Source: Hydrogenophaga sp. PBL-H3
GTDB lineage: Bacteria > Pseudomonadota > Gammaproteobacteria > Burkholderiales > Burkholderiaceae_C
DNA length: 64,000 bases
Direction: 5' to 3'
NCBI RefSeq assembly: GCF_010104355.1
Contig: NZ_CP044973.1
Location: 248,001 to 312,000, forward strand
Under the pieces are notes generated by a model. That model did no database searches. It was not told the DNA's origin and saw only the letters and a program-made list of their open reading frames with translations. Every line of letters starts with the position of its first letter. The stretch's first letter is position 1. A program made the position numbers and the translations under genes. Below, piece after piece: positions 27,284-35,211 of this stretch.

Positions 27284-27949
27284 ATGTCCAACTTCGATAC
27301 CAACGCCAGCGCGGTCCTTGCCACTGAGGAGCGCTCCAATTTTGTGAACCCTCCATCGGCCACCTGGCTCCGCAACATGGCCCCCATCGCTTCGGCGGAA
27401 GCTGACAGCGTCGGCAGTGCACAGACCACCGATGCCGCACGCGGCGAGCCAGCACCGCAGAGCCCAGTTTTCACCGCCGCCCCGGCCGCAGTACCCGCCG
27501 ACGCACCGCGCACGCTGTCGCTGCACGCCGGTGCAGTGTCTGGCCTCGCCGCGTCGCCGGTGGCCACCCAGGGCGACACCACCTTTTCCGGCGCAATGGT
27601 GAAAACGGCACCGGACGCAGCTGCTCGCACCATCTGCTCGTTCCCTCACGGACTGAGCTTCGAGGGAACCGCCGAGTTTCCCTGCGACATCAGCGTGAAT
27701 GGATCCATCAAAGGTTCGGTCATCTTGAAAGAGCAGTCGCAACTGGTGATCAGCGAATCCGGCGCCATTGACGGCACCATCCGCGCCAGGAACGTGGTGG
27801 TGCAGGGCAGCGTCAAGGGTGAACTTGACGCCAGCGGCGGCACGGTGGCCTTTGGCGAAGCGGCAACTTGTACCGGTTCGATCAAGTACGCGCGCATGTC
27901 CATGGCCGAAGGCGCTGAAGTCGAAGCGACGATGAAGAAAGTCGCCTGA
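27284..27949 (+). CDS. bactofilin-family protein with long N-terminal tail, 221 aa
   Basis: AAGGAGAG gives a strong ribosome site. Residues 1-115 are a low-complexity Ala/Pro/Ser tail. From about 118 to 215 is a bactofilin-type beta-helix, with repeats such as INGSIKGSVILKEQS, SGAIDGTIRARNVVVQGSVKG and TCTGSIKYARMSMAEGA. Bactofilins polymerise into cytoskeletal filaments without nucleotide. The tail is unusually long. The next gene encodes a second, shorter bactofilin. Confidence 0.85.
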   Translation: MSNFDTNASAVLATEERSNFVNPPSATWLRNMAPIASAEADSVGSAQTTDAARGEPAPQSPVFTAAPAAVPADAPRTLSLHAGAVSGLAASPVATQGDTTFSGAMVKTAPDAAARTICSFPHGLSFEGTAEFPCDISVNGSIKGSVILKEQSQLVISESGAIDGTIRARNVVVQGSVKGELDASGGTVAFGEAATCTGSIKYARMSMAEGAEVEATMKKVA

Positions 27950-27992
27950 GCGCGCGCCCCATTCACACACTCACTCATCACGAAAGCACACC

Positions 27993-28424
27993 ATGAACAA
28001 CACCGTCAGCATCGCCACCGCCACCGCCCCTGCAACCGTGGGCGCCGCCATGCGCATGATCAAACCCGCCTCCTTTGCCGATGCCACAACCGTGGTACCC
28101 AAGGGTGCGAAGCTTGACGGCGCCATGACGGCCGACACCGATCTGGCGCTGCGCTTTGAGGGCACCTTCAAGGGCAAGGTCGTGCTCAACGAAAAAGGAG
28201 CCATCCACGTGGGTGAGGGCGCAGTGATCGAGGTCGAAGCGCTGCAGGCAGACGTGATCTACATCCAGGGCACGGTCAAGGGCAACGTCCATGCGCGCAA
28301 GTCGCTGGAGATCGGCGCCGGCGCGCGCATCAAGGGCGACATCCGCTACGACGAACATTTCGACGTGCACAACGGCGCGCGCATCAACGGCAGCATCAAT
28401 GGTCCCGAGGGCGACGCGAACTGA
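27993..28424 (+). CDS. bactofilin, 143 aa
   Basis: Core bactofilin domain at residues 30-138 with the characteristic repeat rhythm: FEGTFKGKVVLNEKGAIHVG, then DVIYIQGTVKGNVHARKSLE, GARIKGDIRYDEHFDVHNG and ARINGSING. Size is normal for the family. It lies 43 bases after the long-tailed paralogue and overlaps the next start by one base. A tandem pair on a mobile element suggests a private filament, perhaps for positioning DNA or a complex; that is inference. Confidence 0.9.
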   Translation: MNNTVSIATATAPATVGAAMRMIKPASFADATTVVPKGAKLDGAMTADTDLALRFEGTFKGKVVLNEKGAIHVGEGAVIEVEALQADVIYIQGTVKGNVHARKSLEIGAGARIKGDIRYDEHFDVHNGARINGSINGPEGDAN

Positions 28425-28933
28425 TGGGGCACAACGAACTCACAGTTCCCCTCGCGACCGGGCTGACCACGGGCGCGATGATCTATGTGTTCGACACGCA
28501 AAGTGGTGCGTGTCACGCTTCAATGGACGGCGAGATGATGCTGATGAAGGCCTCGGCTCACCACGTTGAAAACCGGTGCGACGTGCTGATGCCAGCACCG
28601 GGCGAATGGCCGGCGCGCATCACCGAGACGATGCATCCGGACATGGAACTGTTCAGCTTGGCGGCAAGGCAGATCTCGGCATCGCAGGTCTATGCCGATG
28701 TCTACACTGCGAGTGGGGCACTGCGCGGGCACTGGATGGTCATGGCCTACCACCACCAGGACCAACCCATCCTTCTGCGGGTAGCCTACCTGGCGCACCC
28801 CCAAGCACGGCTTGAAAAGGTGCAGCTTCAGGACTGGGCGAACGTTCTCCTAAGACATGACCTGTATGAATCTGGAAGCCGTTGCACGCGGCTCAATAGG
28901 GAAACACTGCTGTTGGCACACAACATGCGCTGA
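28424..28933 (+). CDS. hypothetical protein downstream of bactofilins, 169 aa
   Basis: TGATG stop-start overlap couples it to the bactofilin. It has a beta-rich N-terminal half (GAMIYVFDTQSGACHASMDG) and no known motif. Because it is coupled to the filament protein, a role in the same process is likely, but its nature cannot be seen. Confidence 0.7.
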   Translation: MGHNELTVPLATGLTTGAMIYVFDTQSGACHASMDGEMMLMKASAHHVENRCDVLMPAPGEWPARITETMHPDMELFSLAARQISASQVYADVYTASGALRGHWMVMAYHHQDQPILLRVAYLAHPQARLEKVQLQDWANVLLRHDLYESGSRCTRLNRETLLLAHNMR

Positions 28934-28949
28934 AGTCTGCTCAAGACCG

Positions 28950-28978
28950 TTGACGACTCAGCCGTGTTCTGGTGCAAT
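28950..28978 (+). promoter_or_regulatory. sigma70-type promoter
   Basis: TTGACG at 28950-28955, a 17-base spacer, then TGCAAT at 28973-28978. The palindrome GAAGTTGCTTT follows immediately at 28979. The same layout (CTGACA, 17, TGAAAT, palindrome) precedes the paralogous gene at 62697. Confidence 0.65.
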
Positions 28979-28989
28979 GAAGTTGCTTT
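28979..28989. promoter_or_regulatory. one-mismatch copy of the AAAGTTGCTTT palindrome abutting a -10 box
   Basis: GAAGTTGCTTT, wider TGAAG-TTG-CTTTCA, covers the expected transcription start. This is a classic repressor position. Confidence 0.6.
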
Positions 28990-29008
28990 CAGACTTGTTC
29001 TGATTTCG

Positions 29009-29062
29009 TCGGCCTCTGCCGAACTTCACCAACCCGAATGGGAACCACGCGTTCCCTTCGGG
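29009..29062 (+). promoter_or_regulatory. structured 5' leader, two-stem type (best-formed copy)
   Basis: Stem I: TCGGC 29009-29013 with GCCGA 29018-29022. Stem II: outer CCCGAA 29033-29038 with TTCGGG 29057-29062, inner GGGAAC 29040-29045 with GTTCCC 29051-29056, one bulged T and loop CACGC. Start codon at 29103 after TTTAACGGAG. Confidence 0.75.
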
Positions 29063-29102
29063 ACGTATGTGGCTCTCGTTCAATCCTTTAACGGAGATTG
29101 AC

Positions 29103-29399
29103 ATGTTGAACGCCGCTTACGACCAGACCTACGCCTCCACTCTTGACCACATCGACTACGTCGTGAAGTCGCTCGCAGAGAAGCCCGGACGCGCACTCAG
29201 CATCGCCATCTCCTCAGGTGGTGACGTTGCTGTGCAAGCCCTCTTCGACGCGGTGATGGACAAGGGCCACCGCATGGTCTTGGTTCAGGCTCTCGATGCC
29301 CCATCCCTCCCGGGTTGGGTTCGCGAAAAGCTCGAAATCTTCTTGTACGGAACCAGCCGTCAAACCGCTGCTCTGTTCAGCAAGAAGGTTCTGCACTGA
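29103..29399 (+). CDS. small conserved protein, paralogue of the gene at 62697, 98 aa
   Basis: About 77 of 98 residues match the protein encoded at 62697-62993. The stretch from residue 45 (ALFDAVMDKGHRMVLVQALD) to 80 is identical apart from one conservative change. The nucleotide sequences differ mainly at third codon positions, so the protein is under selection. Helical, no signal peptide, no known domain. It has its own promoter, structured leader and terminator, all shared in layout with its paralogue. Confidence 0.85.
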   Translation: MLNAAYDQTYASTLDHIDYVVKSLAEKPGRALSIAISSGGDVAVQALFDAVMDKGHRMVLVQALDAPSLPGWVREKLEIFLYGTSRQTAALFSKKVLH

Positions 29400-29411
29400 G
29401 AACTGACCCCG

Positions 29412-29449
29412 AAAGGCCGCTCTACACATTGTGTGTAGGCGGCCTTTTT
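29412..29449 (+). terminator. intrinsic terminator
   Basis: AAAGGCCGC pairs with GCGGCCTTT, with a second pairing CTACACA/TGTGTAG inside, then TTTTT. Confidence 0.9.
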
Positions 29450-29497
29450 GCTTTTGTGGCCCCGCCCGCGCCACGCGGGACAGTAACCCTCCTCGAA

Positions 29498-29845
29498 TCA
29501 AACCAGCCGCAGCCCCGGCTTGCCATCACCAGTTGCCGGCAACCCTTCGAATTCCTTGAGTTCTTCATCCGTGGGCCACGTGCCATGTACTGCGCAGTAG
29601 GCAAGTCGACGTTGGTCGGGCGGAAAGTTCATCTCGCCGTTGGGCCCGAAGCGCATGTCTTCACAGGCCATCGCATGCACAAAGCCCATGCCACCGGTGT
29701 TCTCAGCCACGTGGCGGGCGGCACCCAACTCCGCCATCGCATCGAACTCGCGCTGGGTACGGGGGCGCCAGGGCGCGAAGGTCATTCGCTGGAAAGCCTC
29801 CCACTCGTGGGGGCTCATGGTGAGGGTTCCGTCATTGATCAACAT
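29498..29845 (-). CDS. hypothetical protein, 115 aa
   Basis: Soluble, Trp- and Met-rich protein (MSPHEWEAFQRMTFAPWRPR) with two Cys and two His in the middle (VHAMACEDM ... YCAVHGTW). No family recognised. Its minus-strand leader contains a perfect hairpin GAGGGC/GCCCTC at about 29869-29887, similar to the inner arm of the leaders described elsewhere. Confidence 0.65.
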   Translation of the reverse strand: MLINDGTLTMSPHEWEAFQRMTFAPWRPRTQREFDAMAELGAARHVAENTGGMGFVHAMACEDMRFGPNGEMNFPPDQRRLAYCAVHGTWPTDEELKEFEGLPATGDGKPGLRLV

Positions 29846-30155
29846 GTTCGTTTTCCTGTGTCAAAGAGGGCCATTGGCGCCCTCGTGTGTTGTCATGGTA
29901 CGTGGGCCTGATCACTATTCAAGGTGTAGCTCGCATCGTGGATGAGTCCTTGTGCCTCTGGGGATCGGTGCTCAAGAAGGGGCCTCCCAGCTGGCCAGAT
30001 TGGGTTGCCCACAAGGCCGCTCCAGGCTATCTTCGCCTTGACCTTGGCTCTTGCCAGTTCTTCGGCTTCTCGCCGAACTTCATCCACCCGCCCCGGGATG
30101 CCTGCCATCCCAGTACGGGAGTGCGTGCGTCCTGTGGCATCTCAACTGAGAATCC
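29846..30155. other. divergent intergenic region with leaders on both sides
   Basis: About 310 bases. The left end carries a GAGGGC/GCCCTC hairpin for the minus-strand gene; the right end carries the two-stem leader of the next gene. No gene is seen. Confidence 0.5.
30061..30119 (+). promoter_or_regulatory. structured 5' leader, two-stem type
   Basis: Stem I: TTCGGC 30061-30066 with GCCGAA 30072-30077. Stem II: outer CCCG 30087-30090 with CGGG 30116-30119, inner GGGATG 30095-30100 with CATCCC 30106-30111, loop CCTGC. Start codon at 30156. Confidence 0.7.
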
Positions 30156-30770
30156 ATGACGACATTCATCACCAAGCTGGCGTACCAGCTCATTCCAGGC
30201 GACCAGGTACAGCTGGCCAGTCACCCGGACCTTCAAGCCTCGGCAACCGAAGAGCGCACACATTCGCCAGTCGAGATCGCCGGCCGTGTGATCGACGGGC
30301 TCATCTCCATTCGACTCGTTGACATGGAGCCGGTCCTGCTCGGCGCAAACGACGTGCTGAAACTCAAGGTGCCAGCCATTCTTGAGTTTCCGCACAGGTT
30401 GCTTCTCACCGAGAACGATGCGGACGAACGATTGGAGGTGGGCTTTGCCTTCCGTGACTCCATCGTCCGCGACAACCTGGTCAGCGAAGGCAACACGTTT
30501 TCGCACCCGTTGGATATCTACGGCCTGACCCCTGAAAACCACAAGGCTTTGGTCGACTTCAACAAGGCCATTGACGATGCCGTGGAAGATGCAATCAACG
30601 CCTTCGCGCTGGGCATTCAGAACCACGTAGGTTGCACCGATGGCGGCTTCGCAGGTCAGATTTTCTCGCACGACGCCCGCGTGCACCAGGTGCGCAATGC
30701 GCTCATCGAGTACGCGGTCCTCGAGGTGGGCTTCACGAAGAACTCGGTGCAAACCGAATCGTCCTCATGA
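30156..30770 (+). CDS. hypothetical protein, paralogue of the gene at 31421, 204 aa
   Basis: Shares clear blocks with the protein at 31421: LIPGDQV/LVPGDVV near residue 12, LKLKVPAILEFPH/VKLKVPPIMEFPH near 70, YGLTPENHKALVDFNKAIDDAV/YGLTEDNLQALADFNNAFDDAV near 125, and VRNALIEYA/VRNALIEHA near the end. No catalytic motif seen. A 4-base overlap couples it to the next gene. The duplicated unit includes the leader. Confidence 0.8.
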   Translation: MTTFITKLAYQLIPGDQVQLASHPDLQASATEERTHSPVEIAGRVIDGLISIRLVDMEPVLLGANDVLKLKVPAILEFPHRLLLTENDADERLEVGFAFRDSIVRDNLVSEGNTFSHPLDIYGLTPENHKALVDFNKAIDDAVEDAINAFALGIQNHVGCTDGGFAGQIFSHDARVHQVRNALIEYAVLEVGFTKNSVQTESSS

Positions 30771-31132
30771 AAACCATCAACAGCGCTGACGCCACGGGCG
30801 TAGAACTTGACTGGCTGGTCGAAGAAGCCCTTGGGGGAGACCACATCAACCCGCCCCGCAACTACTCTTCCGACCTGCACCTAGGCGGGCTGGTCCTCCA
30901 GCGAGAGAAGATCGAGATCAACTACTTCAACAAGCGCCGCACAGACGGCGGCACTGACTCGGTATGCAGGGCAAGCTTGCAGCCCACGTTCACCTTCCAA
31001 AACTACACCAGCAACATGGCGGCAAAGATCACGGCAGACGGGCCTGATTTACTCATTGCAGGGATGCGCTGCTTTGTGATTTTTAAGCAGGGCCAGACCG
31101 TGGAGGTTCCGTGTGACCTCGTCACGCAATGA
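30767..31132 (+). CDS. DUF2591-like phage protein, 121 aa
   Basis: The pattern ATGVELDWLVEEALGG near residue 8 and YSSDLHLGGLVLQREKIEI near 33 matches DUF2591 proteins of phages and prophages. ATG at 30767 overlaps the upstream stop by 4 bases. Function of the family is unknown. Its presence suggests phage ancestry for part of this region. Confidence 0.7.
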   Translation: MKTINSADATGVELDWLVEEALGGDHINPPRNYSSDLHLGGLVLQREKIEINYFNKRRTDGGTDSVCRASLQPTFTFQNYTSNMAAKITADGPDLLIAGMRCFVIFKQGQTVEVPCDLVTQ

Positions 31133-31322
31133 CTCAGCTTTCGGTGCTGAGTCAGGTTGAAGCAACCTGAAGTCAACCCGATACCCGCACTCTCCAAGGC
31201 CACCCCTCTACCGGGTGGCCTTTCTCTTTGGCATGGGCACAAAACAGGGTGCACTGGCCGGATCGACTTGCCATGGGTGCACGCACGGGCTATCTTCCCG
31301 TCGACATTGGCTTTGCCAGTTC

Positions 31323-31383
31323 TTCGGCTTCCTGCCGAACATCAACCACCCCCGCCTCGGGATGCCTGCCATCCCATCCGGGG
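31323..31383 (+). promoter_or_regulatory. structured 5' leader, two-stem type
   Basis: Stem I: TTCGGC 31323-31328 with GCCGAA 31334-31339. Stem II: outer CCCCG 31350-31354 with CGGGG 31379-31383, inner GGGATG 31359-31364 with CATCCC 31370-31375, loop CCTGC. Similarity to the copy at 30061 continues about 35 bases upstream. Start codon at 31421. Confidence 0.7.
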
Positions 31384-31420
31384 AAGGCGTGTCTCTCGGG
31401 GCTTTTCTACTGAAAAACCC

Positions 31421-32065
31421 ATGTACCTCCCACCATTCACCAAGCTTGCACAGTTTCTCGTGCCTGGCGACGTGGTCATCCTCGACGACCCCGTTCTAGG
31501 CCCAGGCGATCAAACCGAAGCAACCGTTCGCAAAGTGTCCTTTGAGCAGAGCGACTTCGTCACGATCGGATTCACTCTCAATCCGACTCTCGAAACGGTT
31601 GTCCTCCCCGCAACACGTGTGGTCAAACTCAAGGTGCCCCCCATCATGGAGTTCCCCCACGAACTCACATCGGCCGAGCACCCCCAGACATCGCGCTACA
31701 TCCTTGGCTTCGAATTCGAAGGCACGGCCATCGCCGATCCATCGATGAGCCAGTGCAGCCGCTTCGAAGTCTCGCCAGAGGCCTACGGCCTCACTGAAGA
31801 CAACCTGCAGGCGCTCGCCGACTTCAACAACGCCTTTGACGACGCCGTCTTGGCTGCCATCAGAACGTTCGAGCAGGCCATCGAGAAAGAAGTTGGCATC
31901 GTGGAAGACGTCGGAACCGCCGCGATCTACGCCAATCCGGTGTGTGTGGTCGACGTCCGCAACGCGCTCATCGAGCACGCAGCGAAGCACGTGGCCCACG
32001 CCAAGAGCGTCGTGGCGTTCTTCAACGGTACCCAGGGCAAGGCAAAGGAAGGCGATAAGTCATGA
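31421..32065 (+). CDS. hypothetical protein, paralogue of the gene at 30156, 214 aa
   Basis: ATG at 31421 (MYLPPFTKLAQFLVPGDVV) aligns with the start of its paralogue, which settles the start although the frame is open further upstream. Shared blocks are given under that gene. The C-terminal 25 residues are extra and Lys/Gly-rich. It overlaps the next gene by 4 bases. Confidence 0.8.
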   Translation: MYLPPFTKLAQFLVPGDVVILDDPVLGPGDQTEATVRKVSFEQSDFVTIGFTLNPTLETVVLPATRVVKLKVPPIMEFPHELTSAEHPQTSRYILGFEFEGTAIADPSMSQCSRFEVSPEAYGLTEDNLQALADFNNAFDDAVLAAIRTFEQAIEKEVGIVEDVGTAAIYANPVCVVDVRNALIEHAAKHVAHAKSVVAFFNGTQGKAKEGDKS

Positions 32066-32400
32066 TCAAGATCCTGTTGCACAAGCGAGTCACTCACCAC
32101 TTTGACGGAGGCTGGGTGGGATTGGATGAAAGCAGCTTCCTGACCAGCGCGAAGTTGACTGCTCCGCGCATCACAAGCAAGGGCAACGGCCATGACGTTG
32201 GACGCACCCACACCCAGCGAGCACGAGTGCCCAAGGGCTTCAACCGCGAAGACATCATGGCTGCATTGCAGTTCGCGATGGGGGGCACCAACTGCCGTCA
32301 TGAACACGACTGCTGTGGCTGCTCCACCCGATATGTCGATGTGAAGCCGATGGGAGCGCGCGATTTCTTCGTGCACACGTCGGTCCACTTCAACTACTGA
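32062..32400 (+). CDS. hypothetical Cys/His-rich protein, 112 aa
   Basis: Contains NCRHEHDCCGCSTRYVDV near residue 77, a Cys/His cluster that could bind a metal. The rest is basic. Occupies the same position after its partner as the DUF2591-like gene does after the paralogous partner, but the two sequences are not similar. Coupled to the upstream gene by ATGA overlap, closed by a terminator. Confidence 0.65.
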   Translation: MIKILLHKRVTHHFDGGWVGLDESSFLTSAKLTAPRITSKGNGHDVGRTHTQRARVPKGFNREDIMAALQFAMGGTNCRHEHDCCGCSTRYVDVKPMGARDFFVHTSVHFNY

Positions 32401-32418
32401 CCCTCAACCAAAACCGCG

Positions 32419-32450
32419 AAAGCCCATCTCTGAAAAGAGGTGGGCTTTTT
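32419..32450 (+). terminator. intrinsic terminator
   Basis: AAAGCCCATCTC pairs with GAGGTGGGCTTT around TGAAAA and runs into TTTTT. Confidence 0.9.
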
Positions 32451-32673
32451 GCTTGGTGCGGCCGTCTAGCGCTGGCTGCGATGCAGCGCTCGCCAATCAG
32501 TCACCCACACCAGCGGGGCTTTGACCGGAAAGCGGCTCGTTGGGCGAGGCTACACCGCCGCGCGCGCGCCCATGATTGCGGGCAGGCCCGCCACCAGCGT
32601 GCGGCCACATTCGCCGATGCGGGGCACTTGCGGCTCCACCTCACTTCCGCACCCTCAATCCAAACCTCACACC

Positions 32674-33648
32674 ATGTTCAAAAACGTCGTCATCTACAAG
32701 ATCGCACCGGGCTGGAGTCTGTCGCTGGCCGCCGCCAAAGAGGCACTGAACGCAAATCGCTTCAAGCCGTGCGGCGCCACTCAGGACAAGTCCACTGGCT
32801 GGGTCGAGCCGCGGGGAGAGGACAATGGCCCACTGATGGAATCCGTCGCTGGCCAGTGGATGTTGAAGCTGAAGATCCAGACCAAGGCAGTACCAGGCAG
32901 CGAGGTCAACAAGCTGGTGGATGCACAGTGCAAGACCATCGAGCAGACCACAGGACGCAAGCCAGGCAAGAAGGAAAAGAAGTCGCTCAAGGAAGAAGCG
33001 CTGCTCACACTGTTGCCTCAGGCGTTCTCTCGCGAGGGTGCGGTCATGGTTTGGATCGACCTCGCAAACCACTGGCTCGTGACCGACGCGTCCAGCCAGG
33101 GCAAGATCGACGAGGTCGTCACCGCGCTGGTGCGCGCCTTCGATGGGCTGTCTGTCTCGCTGTTGCAGACGCAAGTGACGCCCGAAACGGCCATGACCCA
33201 GTGGCTGTCGGCCGAGGACCCCCAAGACATCCCCGGTTGCTTTGACCTGGGCCGCAGCTGTGAGCTCAAGTCTAGCGACGAGGAAAAGTCCAGCGTCAAA
33301 TTCGACCGACACAACATCAGCAACGATGAAGTGAAGAAGCACATCAGCGAGGGCAAGCTGCCGACCAAGGTGGCCATGACCTGGGAGGGGCGTATCTCGT
33401 TCGACATGACAGAGGCGCTGCAGCTGCGCAAGGTCAAATTCTTGGAGGGTGTCTTCGAGGGACGCCCCAGCGATGAAAGCGGCTTCGATGCGGACGTAGC
33501 GCTGTTCACGGGTGAGTTGAGCAAACTCATTCCCGAAATGATCGATGCCCTCGGCGGCGAGCTCGTGCATGGAGCACAAGGAAGCGAAGGGGAGGGGGCC
33601 TCAGTGGAGAAGCACCAGAGCGCCGAGTCCGAGATGGCCGCCGCCTGA
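32674..33648 (+). CDS. rdgC: RdgC-like recombination-associated protein
   Basis: 324 residues. The start MFKNVVIYKIAPGW and the block FKPCGATQDKSTGWVEPRG near residue 30 are diagnostic of RdgC, as is the body layout (WLVTDASSQGKIDEVVTALVRAFDG near 135). RdgC forms a ring on double-stranded DNA and restrains RecA. Length is slightly above the usual 300 because of an acidic tail. Plasmid copies are known in proteobacteria. The leader has GCGGGC/GCCCGC pairing near 32578 but does not clearly fit the two-stem pattern. Confidence 0.93.
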   Translation: MFKNVVIYKIAPGWSLSLAAAKEALNANRFKPCGATQDKSTGWVEPRGEDNGPLMESVAGQWMLKLKIQTKAVPGSEVNKLVDAQCKTIEQTTGRKPGKKEKKSLKEEALLTLLPQAFSREGAVMVWIDLANHWLVTDASSQGKIDEVVTALVRAFDGLSVSLLQTQVTPETAMTQWLSAEDPQDIPGCFDLGRSCELKSSDEEKSSVKFDRHNISNDEVKKHISEGKLPTKVAMTWEGRISFDMTEALQLRKVKFLEGVFEGRPSDESGFDADVALFTGELSKLIPEMIDALGGELVHGAQGSEGEGASVEKHQSAESEMAAA

Positions 33649-33726
33649 AACACTGCTTTGCTGGCTCTACTGGCACCAGCATTGAGCCATTGCGGCTGCT
33701 GAGCCTTCAATGAGGGAAAGTACTTT

Positions 33727-34119
33727 ATGCACTTCAGTCGTATCGTGACCGTCCCGGCCATCGTGCTGTGGTTCGCACTCACAGGCAGATCACTGTTCGG
33801 CTTGCTTTTCGGATGGCCGATGACGTTCGAGGTATCGGACGATCCACCCATGGAAACTGTGATCGCTGGCCTCCTTTTCGCGCTCACCGTAGGGGTGCTG
33901 GTGCTCCACTACGAGGCTATTTCTGAGCTAAAGCGTATCTGGTTCGAAGAGGCTTGCTATGTTTTGGCTCTCCTTGGTGCCGTGGGCTCGGGTGTCGGGT
34001 ACCTGTTGTGGTTGATGAGCGAGCCCGCCGGCGCCAATGGCCACTTCTTCTATCTCGGGATGTTTGCTCTCTGCGGTCTGATCCTGCTCGGGTTCAAGAA
34101 GGGTGTACTTCACGTCTGA
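33727..34119 (+). CDS. small membrane protein, 130 aa
   Basis: Four hydrophobic segments of about 20 residues (near 7-28, 44-62, 76-97 and 105-123) with short charged loops, so a four-pass inner-membrane protein. No transporter motif seen. GAGGGAAAG upstream is a weak ribosome site. It stands alone after rdgC. Confidence 0.7.
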   Translation: MHFSRIVTVPAIVLWFALTGRSLFGLLFGWPMTFEVSDDPPMETVIAGLLFALTVGVLVLHYEAISELKRIWFEEACYVLALLGAVGSGVGYLLWLMSEPAGANGHFFYLGMFALCGLILLGFKKGVLHV

Positions 34120-34148
34120 GGTCAGGGCCTATAACAAACCCCGGTGAG

Positions 34149-34159
34149 AAAGCAACTTT
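34149..34159. promoter_or_regulatory. AAAGCAACTTT palindrome, copy 4
   Basis: Exact copy, widened to TGAGAAAG-CAA-CTTTTCA. A TATAAC box lies 14 bases upstream (34130-34135), so it may sit at the promoter of the gene at 34376. Confidence 0.6.
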
Positions 34160-34306
34160 TCAAGCAAATCCAAAGGCGAGGAGGGTGGCCGGTTTGGTTT
34201 GCGCCGGGCATACCTGGTACCTAAAATCAGGTTGTCTTTGGAGCTTGCTCCAGTCGCGGTCACCTGGCCGCCAACACCTTCCTGCTCTGCAATACGCAAG
34301 CATTAC

Positions 34307-34335
34307 CCCGACCGGGCGTCTCTTTCCCGGTTGGG
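34307..34335 (+). promoter_or_regulatory. structured 5' leader, stem II type
   Basis: CCCGACCGGG 34307-34316 pairs with CCCGGTTGGG 34326-34335 without interruption (one G-U pair). Stem I is not clear in this copy. Start codon at 34376. Confidence 0.6.
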
Positions 34336-34375
34336 AAGTGCGTCACGGTCACTTTCCCCTGTGGAAACACACAAC

Positions 34376-34948
34376 ATGACCGAAAACACGAAACCCAATT
34401 CCGCCAACAACGCAACTGCGACTGATGCTGCGGCACCAGCAGGCGCAACGGAGCCGCGCAAGAGCGAGCTGTACAGCAACAACGCATCTGGCCAGCTCTT
34501 CGAAGTCTCAGAACGCGGCGAGACCACCGTCAGCATCCATCCGCAGGGCGGGGGATTCGTCTACAAGGTAGGTCTCGCAGACTTCGCTGCAAAATTCACG
34601 CCTGCGACCATTCCGCCATACGGTCCGGCCTTGGTGAGTGGCGACTGGTTTGATGGCCTGGAAGTTGCCGAGTGCTACAGCGACGGGCGCCGTTGGAACG
34701 GGTGGGGCATGCCCATGTTCACCTACGAGCAGGCCCTCAAGCTGATTGCGATTTGCCCAACGCTGACATACGACGCTCGACTGGACGCCTTTGTTCTGCC
34801 TGCTGAGACCGGGGAAGCAACAGTCGACGCTGAATCCGATCCTGACGATGTCTTCGCAGCAACCTACATCGATGTCGCCGGCGTCCGGACCAAGGTCTAC
34901 GCGATCGGTTCGGGTTCATGGTGCTGGTCGATGGAAGAAAACATCTGA
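34376..34948 (+). CDS. hypothetical protein, 190 aa
   Basis: A 30-residue Asn/Ala/Thr-rich lead, then a beta-rich domain (GQLFEVSERGETTVSIHPQG) and a short helix block (MFTYEQALKLIAICP). No known family. Single-gene unit between a structured leader and a terminator. Confidence 0.75.
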   Translation: MTENTKPNSANNATATDAAAPAGATEPRKSELYSNNASGQLFEVSERGETTVSIHPQGGGFVYKVGLADFAAKFTPATIPPYGPALVSGDWFDGLEVAECYSDGRRWNGWGMPMFTYEQALKLIAICPTLTYDARLDAFVLPAETGEATVDAESDPDDVFAATYIDVAGVRTKVYAIGSGSWCWSMEENI

Positions 34949-34996
34949 GAGTCAACCCCGTGCTCTCAGCCGCTGCCGCGTGCAGCGACACCCCTC

Positions 34997-35024
34997 AAAA
35001 GCCACCTAGCGGTGGCTTTTTTTT
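34997..35024 (+). terminator. intrinsic terminator
   Basis: AAAAGCCACC pairs with GGTGGCTTTT around TAGC and runs into eight T. Confidence 0.92.
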
Positions 35025-35117
35025 CGCCTGATCCCAACCGGTGGCCGGTTTGGGTGGCGCCTTGCGCACCTGGCGGGCAAATTCGACCTCGTACCGCTTC
35101 CACAGCGCTATGTGTGC

Positions 35118-35181
35118 TGCCCTTCAACGGCAATGCGCACCATACCAACCAACCCCGGATGGGCCCTTGCGCCCTGAGGGG
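35118..35181 (+). promoter_or_regulatory. structured 5' leader, two-stem type
   Basis: Stem I: TGCC 35118-35121 with GGCA 35129-35132. Linker contains ACCAACC. Stem II: outer CCCC 35153-35156 with GGGG 35178-35181, inner GGGC 35161-35164 with GCCC 35171-35174. Start codon at 35212 after CACGGAGAAG. Confidence 0.6.
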
Positions 35182-35211
35182 TCATGGGCTTTGTCCTCAC
35201 GGAGAAGACCC

